Counted from the stretch's first letter, positions 27,105 through 36,670 are shown. The stretch is DNA of 64,000 nucleotides from Pseudomonas sp. G.S.17 (GCF_038096165.1 NZ_CP151076.1:558001-622000), one strand, 5' to 3'. The notes: generated by a model from the letters alone, not told the origin. Program-made: numbers and translations.

Positions 27105-28484
27105 TTACAAAATCCGCACGCGCAACGATTTGCCTTTGATCTTGCCGTTGTTCAAGCGCTCCAGCGCCTGTTTGGCGACGCCGCGCTCGACTGCGACGTA
27201 CGCCTGGAAATCAAAGATCGCGATCTTGCCGACCTGAGCGCCGGGGATACCGGCATCACCTGTCAACGCACCGAGAATGTCGCCGGGACGCAGTTTGTCC
27301 TTGCGGCCGGAACCGATGCACAAGGTGCTCATGGTCGGAATCAGCTGCGAACCGCCAGCGTTTTTCAGGTTGTCCAGTTGATCCCAGCGCAGCGAGGCTT
27401 TCTGGATTTCTTCGATGGCACGGGCGCGCTGGCTTTCCGAGGGGGCGACCAGGCTGACCGCGATGCCTTTCTCGCCAGCACGACCGGTACGGCCGACACG
27501 GTGAATGTGCATTTCCGAATCACGGGCCAGCTCAACGTTGAGCACCATGTCCAGCGCATCGATATCCAGGCCGCGAGCGGCAACGTCAGTGGCGACCAAA
27601 ACCGAAGTGCTGCGGTTGGCGAACATTGCCAGGACCTGATCGCGATCACGCTGTTCCAGGTCGCCATGCAGGCCGACGGCGGAAATGCCCTTGGCGGTCA
27701 GGTGATCGACCACTTCCTGGCATTGCTGCTTGGTGAAGCAGAACGCGACGCAGGACTGCGGACGGAAGTGACCGAGTACTTTCACCACGGCGTCGAGGCG
27801 ATCTTCCGGGGAGATTTCGTAGAAAATCTGCTCGATCTGGCTGTCGGCGTGCAGCGCTTCGACCTTGACGGTCTGCGGATCGCGCATGAACTTGGACGAC
27901 AGCTGCTTGATGCCCACCGGATACGTCGCCGAGAACAGCAGGGTCTGACGCTTTTTCGGCGTCTGCTCGATGATGTCGGCGATGGAGTCGTAGAAACCCA
28001 TGTCCAGCATGCGGTCGGCTTCGTCGAGGATCAGCGTGTTCAGGCCATCCAGCACCAGCGAACCTTTGCGCAAATGCTGCTGAATGCGACCCGGCGTGCC
28101 GACGATGATGTGCGCGCCGTGTTCCAGGGAGCCGATCTGCGGGCCGAAGGACACGCCGCCGCACAGGGTCAGAACCTTGATGTTGTCTTCCGAGCGGGCC
28201 AGACGACGGATTTCTTTCGCCACCTGGTCAGCCAGCTCGCGGGTCGGGCACAGCACAAGGGCCTGGCAACCGAAATAGCGCGGGTTGATCGGATTGAGCA
28301 GGCCGATGCCGAATGCAGCGGTCTTGCCGCTACCGGTTTTAGCCTGGGCGATGAGGTCCATGCCCTTGAGAATCACCGGCAGGCTCTGCGCCTGAATCGG
28401 CGTCATTTCGGCGTAACCAAGCGACTCCAGGTTAGCCAGCATGGCGGCGGACAGGGGCAAAGTATTGAAAGCGGTGTTAGTCAC
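27105..28484 (-). CDS. dbpA: ATP-dependent RNA helicase DbpA
   Basis: A DEAD-box helicase of about 459 residues acting in 50S ribosome assembly. It has the Q motif (MTPIQAQSLP), Walker A (AKTGSGKT), DEAD, SAT, and HRVGRTGRAG. The C-terminal 75 residues form the DbpA RNA-binding domain (KLRPGDILGALTGDAGI...GKIKGKSLRVRIL), which targets hairpin 92 of 23S rRNA. The frame opens with TTG at 28499; the GTG at 28484 aligns with the E. coli start (MTAF) and is preferred. A REP doublet lies upstream. Confidence 0.94.
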   Translation of the reverse strand: MTNTAFNTLPLSAAMLANLESLGYAEMTPIQAQSLPVILKGMDLIAQAKTGSGKTAAFGIGLLNPINPRYFGCQALVLCPTRELADQVAKEIRRLARSEDNIKVLTLCGGVSFGPQIGSLEHGAHIIVGTPGRIQQHLRKGSLVLDGLNTLILDEADRMLDMGFYDSIADIIEQTPKKRQTLLFSATYPVGIKQLSSKFMRDPQTVKVEALHADSQIEQIFYEISPEDRLDAVVKVLGHFRPQSCVAFCFTKQQCQEVVDHLTAKGISAVGLHGDLEQRDRDQVLAMFANRSTSVLVATDVAARGLDIDALDMVLNVELARDSEMHIHRVGRTGRAGEKGIAVSLVAPSESQRARAIEEIQKASLRWDQLDNLKNAGGSQLIPTMSTLCIGSGRKDKLRPGDILGALTGDAGIPGAQVGKIAIFDFQAYVAVERGVAKQALERLNNGKIKGKSLRVRIL

Positions 28485-28581
28485 GGGATGGGCCTGCAAA
28501 ACAAAATGTCGCGCAGTGTATCAGGTCCCGAGCACGCCTGGCTGACTCCCGCCGGGTGGGCATAACGCTTGCTTGAAACTT

Positions 28582-28671
28582 GTGGGAGCAAGCTTGCTTG
28601 CGAAGGCGGCTGTGCAGACCCAAAACATGTGGCGGATGCATTTGCCCTTTCGCGAGCAAGCTCGCTCCCAC
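28582..28671. repeat. REP doublet (class GTGGGAGCGAGCTTGCTCGC)
   Basis: GTGGGAGCAAGCTTGCTTGC and an inverted copy ending GCTCGCTCCCAC enclose about 40 bases. The second copy abuts the stop codon of the exporter gene. Confidence 0.88.
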
Positions 28672-28674
28672 GAT

Positions 28675-30087
28675 CTAGGGCGCAACCACCGGCCTCACCT
28701 CACGCGACGGCAATTGCAGGAAAATCCCCGCCGCGAACATCGCCATGACGCCCACCGTCAGGAAGGTCAGCTGGAAGGCGCCCAGCACGCTGCTCACTTC
28801 GCCCGTCGCGACCTGATCGGTAAAGCCGCCGAGCAATGCCGCCGCGCACGCCACGCCAAAGCTCAGGGACAGCTGCGCGACCACCGACAACAGACTGTTG
28901 CCGCTGGCAGCGCTGGCGTCATCGAGGTCGATCAGCGTCACGGTGTTCATGGCGGTGAATTGCAGGGAGTTCGCCGCGCCCAGCAAGCCTAGATGCACCA
29001 GCAACATCCAATACGGCGTTTCGGTGCCGACCAGGGCCAGGCTCGACAGCAGAATGCCGAGCATCAAGGTGTTGCCGGTGAGAATGACGCGATAACCCAG
29101 GCGTTCGATCAGCCAGCGCGCCACGGACTTGGCGAACATCGCTGCAGCCGCCAGCGGCAACATGCTCATCCCCGCTTGGGAAGGCGAATAACCCAATGCG
29201 ACTTGCAGTAGCAGGGGCATCAAGAACGGCAATGCGCCGCTGCCCAGGCGGGCGAACAGATTGCCGAGAATACCCACGGCAAAAGTCCGGGTGCGAAAAA
29301 GCGACGGTGAAAACAGCGGGTGATCCACATGCCCGGCCCTTAGCCAATAGGCGGCCAGGCACCCGAAGCCGCCGAACAGCAGCAAGACCACGCGCAGATG
29401 CGGCAGGTGCAGTTCGCCGAGGCCTTCCAGCGCAATGGTGATCAGCACCATCGCTGCGCCGAACAGCGCGAAACCCACTCCGTCAAAGCGCGTGCGGCCG
29501 CCGCCAGCCAGGTCGGGAATGAGGTATTTGACCGCGAAGCAGCCGACGATGCCCACCGGAATATTGATCAGGAAGATCCAGTGCCAGCTCAGGTATTCCA
29601 CCATCCAGCCGCCCATGGTCGGACCCATCAACGGGCCGAGCAAGCCGGGCAGGGTGATGAAACTCATGATCCGCACCAGCTCCGAGCGCGGATAAGCGCG
29701 CAGCACGATCAAGCGCCCAATGGGCAGCATCAACGCACCGCCGAGGCCCTGCACGACACGCGCCCCGATCAGCATGGTCAGCGAATTGGACAGCGCGCAC
29801 AGCAGCGAGCCGAAGCTGAACAGCAGGATCGCACTGAAGAAAATCTGCTTGATGCCAAAGCGGTCGGCGATCCAGCCCGAAGCCGGGATCAGCAAGGCAA
29901 TGGTGAGCATGTAGGCGATGACCACCGACTGCATGCGCAGCGGATCTTCGGCCAGCGAGCGCGCCATTGAAGGCAGCGCGGTGTTGAGAATCGTGCCGTC
30001 CAGGCTCTGCATGAAGAACGCAATGGCAACTACCCAAGGCAACCAGCGTAGGGCTTTTTCATCCAGAAGCGGGGCGGTGATCGGCAT
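28675..30087 (-). CDS. MFS drug/H+ antiporter of the DHA2 family, MdtD-like
   Basis: A 470-residue, 14-helix exporter. The first 200 residues align closely with E. coli MdtD (FFMQSLDGTILNTALPSMA, PASGWIADRFG, GARVVQGLGGALMLPIGRL, WHWIFLINIPVGIVG). DHA2 proteins expel drugs or metabolites by proton antiport; the substrate here is unknown. The frame extends to 30111, but AAGGA lies six bases before the ATG at 30087, so that start is used. Confidence 0.88.
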   Translation of the reverse strand: MPITAPLLDEKALRWLPWVVAIAFFMQSLDGTILNTALPSMARSLAEDPLRMQSVVIAYMLTIALLIPASGWIADRFGIKQIFFSAILLFSFGSLLCALSNSLTMLIGARVVQGLGGALMLPIGRLIVLRAYPRSELVRIMSFITLPGLLGPLMGPTMGGWMVEYLSWHWIFLINIPVGIVGCFAVKYLIPDLAGGGRTRFDGVGFALFGAAMVLITIALEGLGELHLPHLRVVLLLFGGFGCLAAYWLRAGHVDHPLFSPSLFRTRTFAVGILGNLFARLGSGALPFLMPLLLQVALGYSPSQAGMSMLPLAAAAMFAKSVARWLIERLGYRVILTGNTLMLGILLSSLALVGTETPYWMLLVHLGLLGAANSLQFTAMNTVTLIDLDDASAASGNSLLSVVAQLSLSFGVACAAALLGGFTDQVATGEVSSVLGAFQLTFLTVGVMAMFAAGIFLQLPSREVRPVVAP

Positions 30088-30126
30088 GGGGGTCCTTGTT
30101 GTTGTGCGCAAAAAACGGGTTGAGTT

Positions 30127-30217
30127 GCAGGACCGGCTTTAGCCGGGAGGGCGGCAACCTGCCTGAGGCATCTTCATCGCCTGGAATAATGCTCTCTCGG
30201 CTGAAGCCGGTCCTACG
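30127..30217. repeat. REP doublet (class GTAGGACCGGCTTTAGCC)
   Basis: GCAGGACCGGCTTTAGCCGG and the inverted CTCTCGGCTGAAGCCGGTCC are about 40 bases apart, between the exporter and the TldE-like gene. Confidence 0.88.
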
Positions 30218-30241
30218 GAGGTACGGGCCGCTCTTCAACCG

Positions 30242-31567
30242 TTACAACGTCAACGTCAACCGGCTGATTAAAGCCCCCGGCAGCTGACTCGACGCTGTCT
30301 GGCGCTCACTATAGGTACTTGTCGAGAGAATCAGTTCCCGCTCTTTGGTCAAATCTTCCAGCGCGCTGCCCAGCAGGCTGTAGGCGCTGTCGTCGAAACG
30401 CATGGTGCTGACCGGCGCCTGGATTTTGCCGTCTTCAACCCAGAACGTCGCAAAACGGGTCATGCCGGTCAGGCGCGCGGCGGCTTGATCGGAGTAGTTC
30501 AGGTACCAGAGATTGCCGATGTACAGGCCGGTGCCGATTTTCTCCAGGATCTGCTCAAGCTCCAGCGAACCGCCCGCCATGCTCAGGGCGTTCGGCGATT
30601 CGCCCGGATCGGCGCCATTGGTGGCCAGGCCGTACTCGGCGGCGCTGGCCGAATCCACCATTTGCTCGCGGGCCTGCCCGCTGGCGACCAACGCCAGATC
30701 CTTGCGCGGATAACCCTCGCCGGAAAACGCCGGAGACAGCGAACCGCTGACCTGCTCGTCAATGTTCACTAGCGGGCTGAAGTGTGTCTCGCCGCTGTAC
30801 AGGCGCTGCAACGGGCTGGTCTTGTTCGCCAGGGATTGCGCGGAAAAACCGCCCCAGCACAGCATGCCGATGATTTCGTCCATGGCCGCCGGCGCCAGAT
30901 ACGCGCGGTACTGGCCCGGCGCGAGGGTTTTCAGCGGACGACCGAGAAACTCCAGTTGCTCGCGCGCCTGTTCGAAACGGCGGGCGAACGCGGCGTCGCT
31001 CCAGTCGTGCCCGGCATAATTGGCTTTCACTGCCTGACCGTTGTCGTGAAACAGACTCCAGTCAAAGTTGAAACTGTTGGCTTCGTGCCAGCCCAGCGCG
31101 CCCCACGAACTGGCGAAGCCGCGATACAGCGGACCTGCCGCATAGAAACCCACCAGATCCAGCCCTTGCGCCAGACGAGCGATCTGCTCCACCACCTCAG
31201 CGCTGTCGGGCAACGGCTGCGCCTGGACATTGCTGGTTTGCCAGGCCTCGGTATTGGGTTTCAGGTACGGGTCCTTGGGCAGCAACGTGAGGGTTTCACG
31301 CAGTTGATGCAGTGCTTCGCTCAGGCGTTGCTGGTCGATGTCGGCCTCACCCGACAGCGTCAGGCGCAAGTTGGCGTGACGCTCGTCGTCGATCAGCTTG
31401 AAGGACACGCTGGCCTGCTGCACATGGCCGACCTGACGCACCTTGGCGTGATTGAACCGAATGAAATCCGATTCCTCGGCGTTGTAGGCGAGGGTGAATT
31501 GCTCCTGATGCGTGAGCGCGCCCTTGAGGGATTCGACCAGTGCCTGGAATTGCTGTTGATGCGCCAT
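30242..31567 (-). CDS. TldE/PmbA-family protein (second pair)
   Basis: A 441-residue member of the TldD/PmbA (peptidase U62) family, lacking the HExxxH metal site, as expected for the TldE-type partner. Recognisable blocks are the YNAEESDFIRFNHAKVRQVGH start and the C-terminal GGSLELEQILEKIGTGLYIG. TldD/TldE complexes trim unfolded peptides and mature microcins; this pair's substrate is unknown. Its ATG shares one base with the stop of the upstream TldD-like gene (TGATG), indicating translational coupling and a heteromeric product. Confidence 0.82.
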   Translation of the reverse strand: MAHQQQFQALVESLKGALTHQEQFTLAYNAEESDFIRFNHAKVRQVGHVQQASVSFKLIDDERHANLRLTLSGEADIDQQRLSEALHQLRETLTLLPKDPYLKPNTEAWQTSNVQAQPLPDSAEVVEQIARLAQGLDLVGFYAAGPLYRGFASSWGALGWHEANSFNFDWSLFHDNGQAVKANYAGHDWSDAAFARRFEQAREQLEFLGRPLKTLAPGQYRAYLAPAAMDEIIGMLCWGGFSAQSLANKTSPLQRLYSGETHFSPLVNIDEQVSGSLSPAFSGEGYPRKDLALVASGQAREQMVDSASAAEYGLATNGADPGESPNALSMAGGSLELEQILEKIGTGLYIGNLWYLNYSDQAAARLTGMTRFATFWVEDGKIQAPVSTMRFDDSAYSLLGSALEDLTKERELILSTSTYSERQTASSQLPGALISRLTLTL

Positions 31568-33009
31568 CAGGCATCGCCTCCGAATACGTCGACCTGACTG
31601 AATACGCAGGCCGGAGATGCGTGACCGACGCGGATCACCTGATTGGGTTCGCCCTTGCCGCAGTTTGGCGTGCCCAGCACTTTGAAGGTGCTGGCGTCGC
31701 CCACGGCGCTGAGGTTCTTCCAGAATTGCGCGGAAATCGCCCGGTAATTGGGGTTCTTGACCACGCCCTTGAGTTCGCCGTTTTCGATCAGCTGGCCCCA
31801 TTCGCAGCCAAACTGGAATTTGTTGCGCGCATCGTCGATGGACCACGACCGGTTGGTGGACATCAGAATGCCGTGCTCGATATTGCCGATCAGCTGCTCC
31901 AGCGGTTGATCGCCGGGCTCGATGTTCAGGTTAGCCATGCGGTCGATGGGCGGGCGATTCCAGCCGCAGGCGCGACTGTTGGCGACGCCGTCCATGCCGG
32001 CCCGATGTTGCGAAAGCGCGCCGCCCAACGGACGCTCCAGCTTGCCTTCACGAATCAAAAACTGCTTGCTCGCGGCAGTGCCATCGTCGTCGTGGCTATA
32101 GCTCGCCAGTTGCTCGGGGATTTCCGGGTTGAAGGTCACGTTGAGCAGCTTCGAGCCATATTGCAGGCTGCCAAAGTCGCTGGCCTTGACGAAACTGGTG
32201 CCCGCGTAATTGCGCTCGTCGCCGAGAATGCGGTCCAGTTCCAGCGGATGGCCGATGGATTCGTGGATTTGCAGGATCATCTGGTCCGGCATCAACAGCA
32301 GGTCGCGCGGGCCTTGCGGCGTGTTGGGCGCCATGATCAGTTGCAGCGCTTGATCGGCAACGTTACCGGCTGCGCCGATCAGCCCGCAATTGGCGATGAC
32401 TTCCGCGCCACCTTGCTGGCCGAAGTTGTCCCGGCCCAGGCTGCGGGTCTGACTGTCGCTGCCGTCGTAGGCGGTCACGGTCATGCCTGGATAGACGAAG
32501 CGCTGCGCCCGACGGATCTGCGCGCCCGCATTGTTGAGGTAGATCTGCTCGACGTTTTCCAGGCCCAGGCTGACTTGCCAGTTCACCAGCCGTTCATCCT
32601 GCGGCACGGCCGTGGACTCGCTCATCAACAGGTGCAGACAGTCGCTCAAGGGCGGGAAGGCATCGTTCAGGTGCGGCGATACATAGTCGGCGCGAGCGGT
32701 GGCGACGGCCTGGTCGGTCAAGTCCAGCAGCGCGTGGGGCGCCAGACGACGGGCATGGGTTTCGGCCTGTTCCAGCGCAGCCTGCAGGCCGCGTTGGGAG
32801 ATGTCTTGAGTTGCGGCGTAAGCTTCCACGCCATTGAGGCGCACGGTCAGCATCGCGCCTTCATCGCTGCTCAAATAGGGCGGCTCGGCGACATTCTTGC
32901 GCACGCACAAGTGCTGGCTGGTCTGGCGGACATACCGCAGGGAGAAGAATTGGGCGCGGCTCTGCAAAGCGGCAAACCGCTGCGAGAGCTGAGCGGAAAG
33001 ATCGAACAT
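31567..33009 (-). CDS. TldD-family metallopeptidase (second pair)
   Basis: A 480-residue TldD-like protease subunit. The metal site reads HESIGHPLELDRILGDE, i.e. HExxxH with a downstream acidic ligand region. Further family blocks are YDGSDSQTRSLGRDN and WRPP-like CGWNRPPIDRMANLNIEPGD. It is coupled to the TldE-like gene. The sequence looks more like the stand-alone TldD/PmbA paralogues than the canonical tldD, so this is probably an additional pair in the genome. Confidence 0.85.
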   Translation of the reverse strand: MFDLSAQLSQRFAALQSRAQFFSLRYVRQTSQHLCVRKNVAEPPYLSSDEGAMLTVRLNGVEAYAATQDISQRGLQAALEQAETHARRLAPHALLDLTDQAVATARADYVSPHLNDAFPPLSDCLHLLMSESTAVPQDERLVNWQVSLGLENVEQIYLNNAGAQIRRAQRFVYPGMTVTAYDGSDSQTRSLGRDNFGQQGGAEVIANCGLIGAAGNVADQALQLIMAPNTPQGPRDLLLMPDQMILQIHESIGHPLELDRILGDERNYAGTSFVKASDFGSLQYGSKLLNVTFNPEIPEQLASYSHDDDGTAASKQFLIREGKLERPLGGALSQHRAGMDGVANSRACGWNRPPIDRMANLNIEPGDQPLEQLIGNIEHGILMSTNRSWSIDDARNKFQFGCEWGQLIENGELKGVVKNPNYRAISAQFWKNLSAVGDASTFKVLGTPNCGKGEPNQVIRVGHASPACVFSQVDVFGGDA

Positions 33010-33056
33010 GCAGGACCTCTTTAAATGGCGTGTCAGGAGGTGTCGGTGGGTGGTCC

Positions 33057-33252
33057 GACGCCTTCGCGAGCAAGCTCGCTCCCACGCAGACTGTGTGAAA
33101 ACTACTGCGCTGCGTTAAAAACAGGCGAAAAATGCTCATTTAGAACACCTAGACTCCGCTTTTTCGCCTGTTTTTGCCTTGTCTTGTCATCGCTCGTGAC
33201 GTTTTCACACAGTCTGCACGGAATTTGTGGGAGCGAGCTTGCTCGCGAATGA
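33057..33252. repeat. REP doublet interrupted by the MITE-like element
   Basis: The left half TTCGCGAGCAAGCTCGCTCC ends at 33085 and the right half GTGGGAGCGAGCTTGCTCGC begins near 33228. The element at 33086-33217 lies exactly between them. Confidence 0.8.
33086..33217. mobile_element. MITE-like element, 132 bp, no coding capacity
   Basis: The ends GCAGACTGTGTGAAAAC (33086) and GTTTTCACACAGTCTGC (to 33217) are perfect 17-bp inverted repeats. Inside, AAAAACAGGCGAAAAA faces TTTTTCGCCTGTTTTT. This is the structure of a non-autonomous element moved by a transposase acting in trans. No transposase with these ends is in the window. A 28-base core (33132-33159) is shared with the aceE-aceF spacer. 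Confidence 0.65.
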
Positions 33253-33361
33253 AACACGCGGGTATGGGGTTGATCGTTTGCGTGGCGCTAGATTAGGCCG
33301 GTGGCCTGCTCTTGATCAAGCGCGGCGGGTGCAGGTGGGATTTTGCTCTGTTCGAAATGAA

Positions 33362-33390
33362 TCCCTCCCGGCTAAAGCCGGTCCTACGGG
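33362..33390. repeat. REP unit left of the IS110 element
   Basis: CCCTCCCGGCTAAAGCCGGT followed by CCTACGGG, orientation outward from the insertion sequence. Confidence 0.85.
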
Positions 33391-33485
33391 TATACGCATT
33401 GTAATTGGATGGACTCGCCCAAGCCGAGGCGTCTGTAGCGCCACGGTGGCATTCTTAAGAAGCCAACGACAGCGAGGGCGAGTCC

Positions 33486-34589
33486 ATGAAAAAGCATACG
33501 ACCAAAAGTAACGCCTTGTCTTCAGCCGACGTGTCGGCTTGTTCGACAGTGGCGGTAGATCTTGCCAAGAATGTGTTCCAGGTGGCCGGGGAAGATGCCC
33601 TTGGTCAGGTCATTTACGAAGAGCGGATCAAGTCACGCGAAACCTTTGTGGCCTTTTTACAAAAACTGCCGGCAGGCGTGACGGTGCTGATGGAGACCGG
33701 CCCTGGCGCGCAGGCTTGGGCGCGGCTGTTGCAAGCACAAGGCAATCAGGCGCGAATTTTACCGGCGCAACATGTCGCCAAACATCGTAGCGGTGCCAAA
33801 AATGATCGCAACGATGTGCTGGCGATATTGCGTTCAGGACGAGATGTAAACATTGCGCCAGTGCCAGTCAAAAGCACCGCACAACTGGCCATGCAGGCTC
33901 TGCATCGTGCTCGACAAGGGTATGTAAGGCGGCGCACTGCAATGGGTAATCAGATACGCGGGCTGTTGCTGGAACAGGGTATTGCCATGGCGCAAGGGGC
34001 GGTGACCCTCAGCCGAAATGTCCCACGTATATTGGAAGATGCCATCCAGCCATTGCCGGATATGTTGCGCGAGCTGATTGATGAAATGCTGGGCGAATGG
34101 AGCCATCTGGGTGAGCGCATCGATGTACTGACGGGCCGTCTGGAAGCAGCAGCGCGCGAAGATGAGACAGCAAAGCGTCTGATGACAGTGCGCGGCATCG
34201 GCCCAATCATCGCCACGGCCTTGCTGGCCAAACAGACTGAGCCTGAGCGTTTCGCCAATGCCCGAATGTTTGCTGCCTACTTCGGCACGGTGCCCGAGCA
34301 GCACAGCAGCGGGCAAAAAATCCGATTGGGAGGAATTTGCAGACGCGGAGATGGCTATATTCGCAGCCTGTCGATTCAAGGAGCGCACGCCGTGTTAAGG
34401 CAGGTGAAGCCTGATTCGGAGCATCCCGATGATCGCCGGCTACGACGCTGGCTAAGTCAGCATGGTCAAAAAGGAGCAGCCGTAAGGTTGGCCAATAGAA
34501 ACCTGCGCATCGTCTGGGTGCTGCTGCAAAACAATCAGACCTATCGTCGTCAGCCTGCAGGTTGCCAGGAGGCGACGATGAATCATTAA
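33486..34589 (+). CDS. IS110-family DEDD transposase
   Basis: A 367-residue transposase/recombinase. The N-terminal RuvC-like DEDD domain has D25 (VDLAKNVFQV), E70 (METGPGA), and D107/D110 (KNDRNDVLAI). The C-terminal Tnp_20 domain (about 185-330) has RLMTVRGIGPIIATALL, FAAYFGTVPEQHSSGQK and RSLSIQGAHAVL, whose Ser is the expected nucleophile. The usual IS1111 EACG block is replaced by METGPGA. Its ATG overlaps a copy of the GGGCGAGTCCAT repeat. The frame is intact, so the element may still be active. Confidence 0.92.
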   Translation: MKKHTTKSNALSSADVSACSTVAVDLAKNVFQVAGEDALGQVIYEERIKSRETFVAFLQKLPAGVTVLMETGPGAQAWARLLQAQGNQARILPAQHVAKHRSGAKNDRNDVLAILRSGRDVNIAPVPVKSTAQLAMQALHRARQGYVRRRTAMGNQIRGLLLEQGIAMAQGAVTLSRNVPRILEDAIQPLPDMLRELIDEMLGEWSHLGERIDVLTGRLEAAAREDETAKRLMTVRGIGPIIATALLAKQTEPERFANARMFAAYFGTVPEQHSSGQKIRLGGICRRGDGYIRSLSIQGAHAVLRQVKPDSEHPDDRRLRRWLSQHGQKGAAVRLANRNLRIVWVLLQNNQTYRRQPAGCQEATMNH

Positions 34590-34824
34590 TCAACAGAGTT
34601 CTGCCACCGGGGTGCTGAGTCACCTCAACCGCTGCTGAAGAACATTGACCCCAGGTCAGACCGTCGCGGATAGATGCCTACGGTCCTACTGGCCCTTTGA
34701 GGCCTTAACGTAATCGGCATACCGCGAGCTTACCCAATGTTGGCCAGAAGCCGTAACGCTTCCTCGAACAGGCCTTATACATAGATGCAACCGGGTAGCA
34801 GTGTTCAAAAGCAGGTTGAAAGTG
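34590..34824 (+). ncRNA. Candidate bridge/seek RNA region of the IS110 element
   Basis: The 235-base non-coding stretch between the transposase stop and the right inverted repeat is where IS1111-group elements encode their guide RNA. GGTCCTAC (34682-34689) equals the REP flank at 33380-33387, and ATACATAG (34777-34784) equals the right element/REP junction at 34836-34843. Both are 8-mers. The RNA itself is not shown by sequence alone. Confidence 0.35.
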
Positions 34825-34840
34825 TGGGCGAGTCCATACA

Positions 34841-34866
34841 TAGGACCGGCTTTAGCCGGGAGGGGT
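34841..34866. repeat. REP unit right of the IS110 element
   Basis: TAGGACCGGCTTTAGCCGGG plus AGGGG, inverted relative to the REP at 33362-33390. The IS thus sits between two oppositely oriented REPs. Confidence 0.85.
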
Positions 34867-34875
34867 GTGACGCAT

Positions 34876-36579
34876 TTACTGCGCCGTACGGCTCACTTCC
34901 CGGGCCGGTTTGCCGCGCGCTGGCTTGTCGCCTGCGACGAAGTAATCGGCGGTGCTGCGTGGCAACGGGGCACGGCCACGGATCTTGTCGGCGATTTTCT
35001 CGGCGATCATGATCGTTGGCGCGTTGAGGTTGCCGGTGGTGATCAGCGGCATGATCGACGCGTCGACAACCCGCAGGCCTTGCAGGCCATGTACGCGACC
35101 TTCGCCATCAACCACCGCCATCTCGTCGGTGCCCATCTTGCACGAGCAGGAAGGATGGAACGCGGTTTCGGCATGGTCACGCACGAACTTGTCCAGATCC
35201 TCATCGGACTGCACTTCAATGCCGGGGCTGATTTCACGGCCACGGTATGGGTCGAGCGCCGGTTGCTGCATGATTTCCCGGGTCAGGCGGATGCCGTCGC
35301 GGAATTCCTGCCAGTCCTGCTCGGAGGCCATGTAGTTGAAAAGAATGCTCGGATATTCGCGAGGATTCTTCGACTTGATCTGCACGCGGCCACGGCTGGG
35401 CGAGCGCATCGAACCCACGTGGGCCTGGAAGCCATGTTCTTTCACGCCATTGCTGCCGTTGTAGTTAATCGCGACCGGCAGGAAGTGGTACTGAATGTTC
35501 GGCCATTCGAAGGCTTCGCTGGAACGGATGAAACCGCCTGCTTCGAACTGATTGCTCGCACCGATGCCTGTGCCGAGGAACATCCATTCCGCGCCGATAG
35601 CCGGCTGGTTCCACCACAGCAGCGATGGATACAGGGAAACCGGCTGGGTGCAGGCGTATTGCAGGTACATCTCCAGATGGTCCTGAAGATTCTGACCAAC
35701 GCCGGGTAGATCGTGAACCATCGGTACATCGAGCTTGTTCAGCACTTCAGCCGGGCCGACGCCGGAGCGCTGCAGGATCTGCGGCGAAGCGATGGCGCCG
35801 CCACACAGCAGGACTTCCTTGCGTGCACGGGCTTCGACGCGTGCGTCGTTGTCGCCCACCAGATAAGCCACGCCAACCGCGCGCTTGCCGTCGAACAGAA
35901 TACGGTCGGTCAGGGCGTGGGTGACGATGGTCAGCGCCGGGCGCTTTTTCGCTTCGTCCAGATAGCCGCGAGCGGTGCTGGCGCGACGACCATTGGGCGT
36001 CACGGTGCGGTCCATCGGGCCGAAACCTTCCTGCTGATAACCGTTGAGGTCGTCAGTGCGCGGATAACCGGCTTGTACGCCGGCTTCAACCATGGCGTGG
36101 AACAACGGATTGTTGCCCGCTTTCGGCGTGGTCACGCTGACCGGGCCATCGCCGCCGTGATAATCGTTGGCGCCGGTGTCGCGGCTTTCCGCCTTGCGGA
36201 AATACGGCAGGCAGTCCAGATAGCTCCAGTCTTCCAGCCCCGGATTTTTCGCCCAGCCGTCGTAGTCCATCGCATTGCCACGGATGTAGCACATGCCGTT
36301 GATCAGCGACGAACCCCCCAGGCCTTTGCCACGGCCACATTCCATGCGGCGGCCGTTCATGTGCGGTTCTGGATCGGTTTCGTAGGCCCAGTTGTAGCGA
36401 CGGCCTTGCAGCGGGAATGCCAGTGCGGCGGGCATTTGTGTGCGGAAATCCAGACGATAGTCCGGGCCGCCTGCTTCAAGCAGCAAAACGGTGACGCCTG
36501 CGTCTTCGGTGAGACGGGCTGCCAGAGTATTACCGGCCGATCCTGCGCCGATGATGATGTAATCGAATTCCTGGGACAT
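34876..36579 (-). CDS. betA: Choline dehydrogenase BetA
   Basis: A 567-residue GMC-family FAD enzyme, membrane-associated, oxidising choline to betaine aldehyde and on to glycine betaine. It has the FAD motif [17 protein letters not shown], the GMC signature [20 protein letters not shown], and the C-terminal HPSCSCKMG and [15 protein letters not shown] blocks with catalytic His/Asn. It is third in betI-betB-betA, 185 bases after betB with a REP doublet between, which may affect relative transcript stability. GAGGG precedes the ATG. Confidence 0.97.
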   Translation of the reverse strand: MSQEFDYIIIGAGSAGNTLAARLTEDAGVTVLLLEAGGPDYRLDFRTQMPAALAFPLQGRRYNWAYETDPEPHMNGRRMECGRGKGLGGSSLINGMCYIRGNAMDYDGWAKNPGLEDWSYLDCLPYFRKAESRDTGANDYHGGDGPVSVTTPKAGNNPLFHAMVEAGVQAGYPRTDDLNGYQQEGFGPMDRTVTPNGRRASTARGYLDEAKKRPALTIVTHALTDRILFDGKRAVGVAYLVGDNDARVEARARKEVLLCGGAIASPQILQRSGVGPAEVLNKLDVPMVHDLPGVGQNLQDHLEMYLQYACTQPVSLYPSLLWWNQPAIGAEWMFLGTGIGASNQFEAGGFIRSSEAFEWPNIQYHFLPVAINYNGSNGVKEHGFQAHVGSMRSPSRGRVQIKSKNPREYPSILFNYMASEQDWQEFRDGIRLTREIMQQPALDPYRGREISPGIEVQSDEDLDKFVRDHAETAFHPSCSCKMGTDEMAVVDGEGRVHGLQGLRVVDASIMPLITTGNLNAPTIMIAEKIADKIRGRAPLPRSTADYFVAGDKPARGKPAREVSRTAQ

Positions 36580-36670
36580 TACTGCACCCTCTTTGAAAAT
36601 AGTTGGAGCGGGGGAATGATTTGCTCACTCGACCCCTTGCACCCCATGCATGTGCGCTAGCCTGGAGGCC

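Larger units (their letters stand above)
33391..34840 (+). mobile_element. IS110-family (IS1111-group-like) insertion sequence next to REPs
   Basis: About 1.45 kb between two REPs. It holds one DEDD transposase gene and ATGGACTCGCCCA (33409-33421), repeated in inverted orientation as TGGGCGAGTCCAT (34825-34837). Subterminal inverted repeats and a long non-coding right end are the marks of the IS1111 group. Exact ends and the absence of a target duplication cannot be set without an empty site. Confidence 0.75.
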
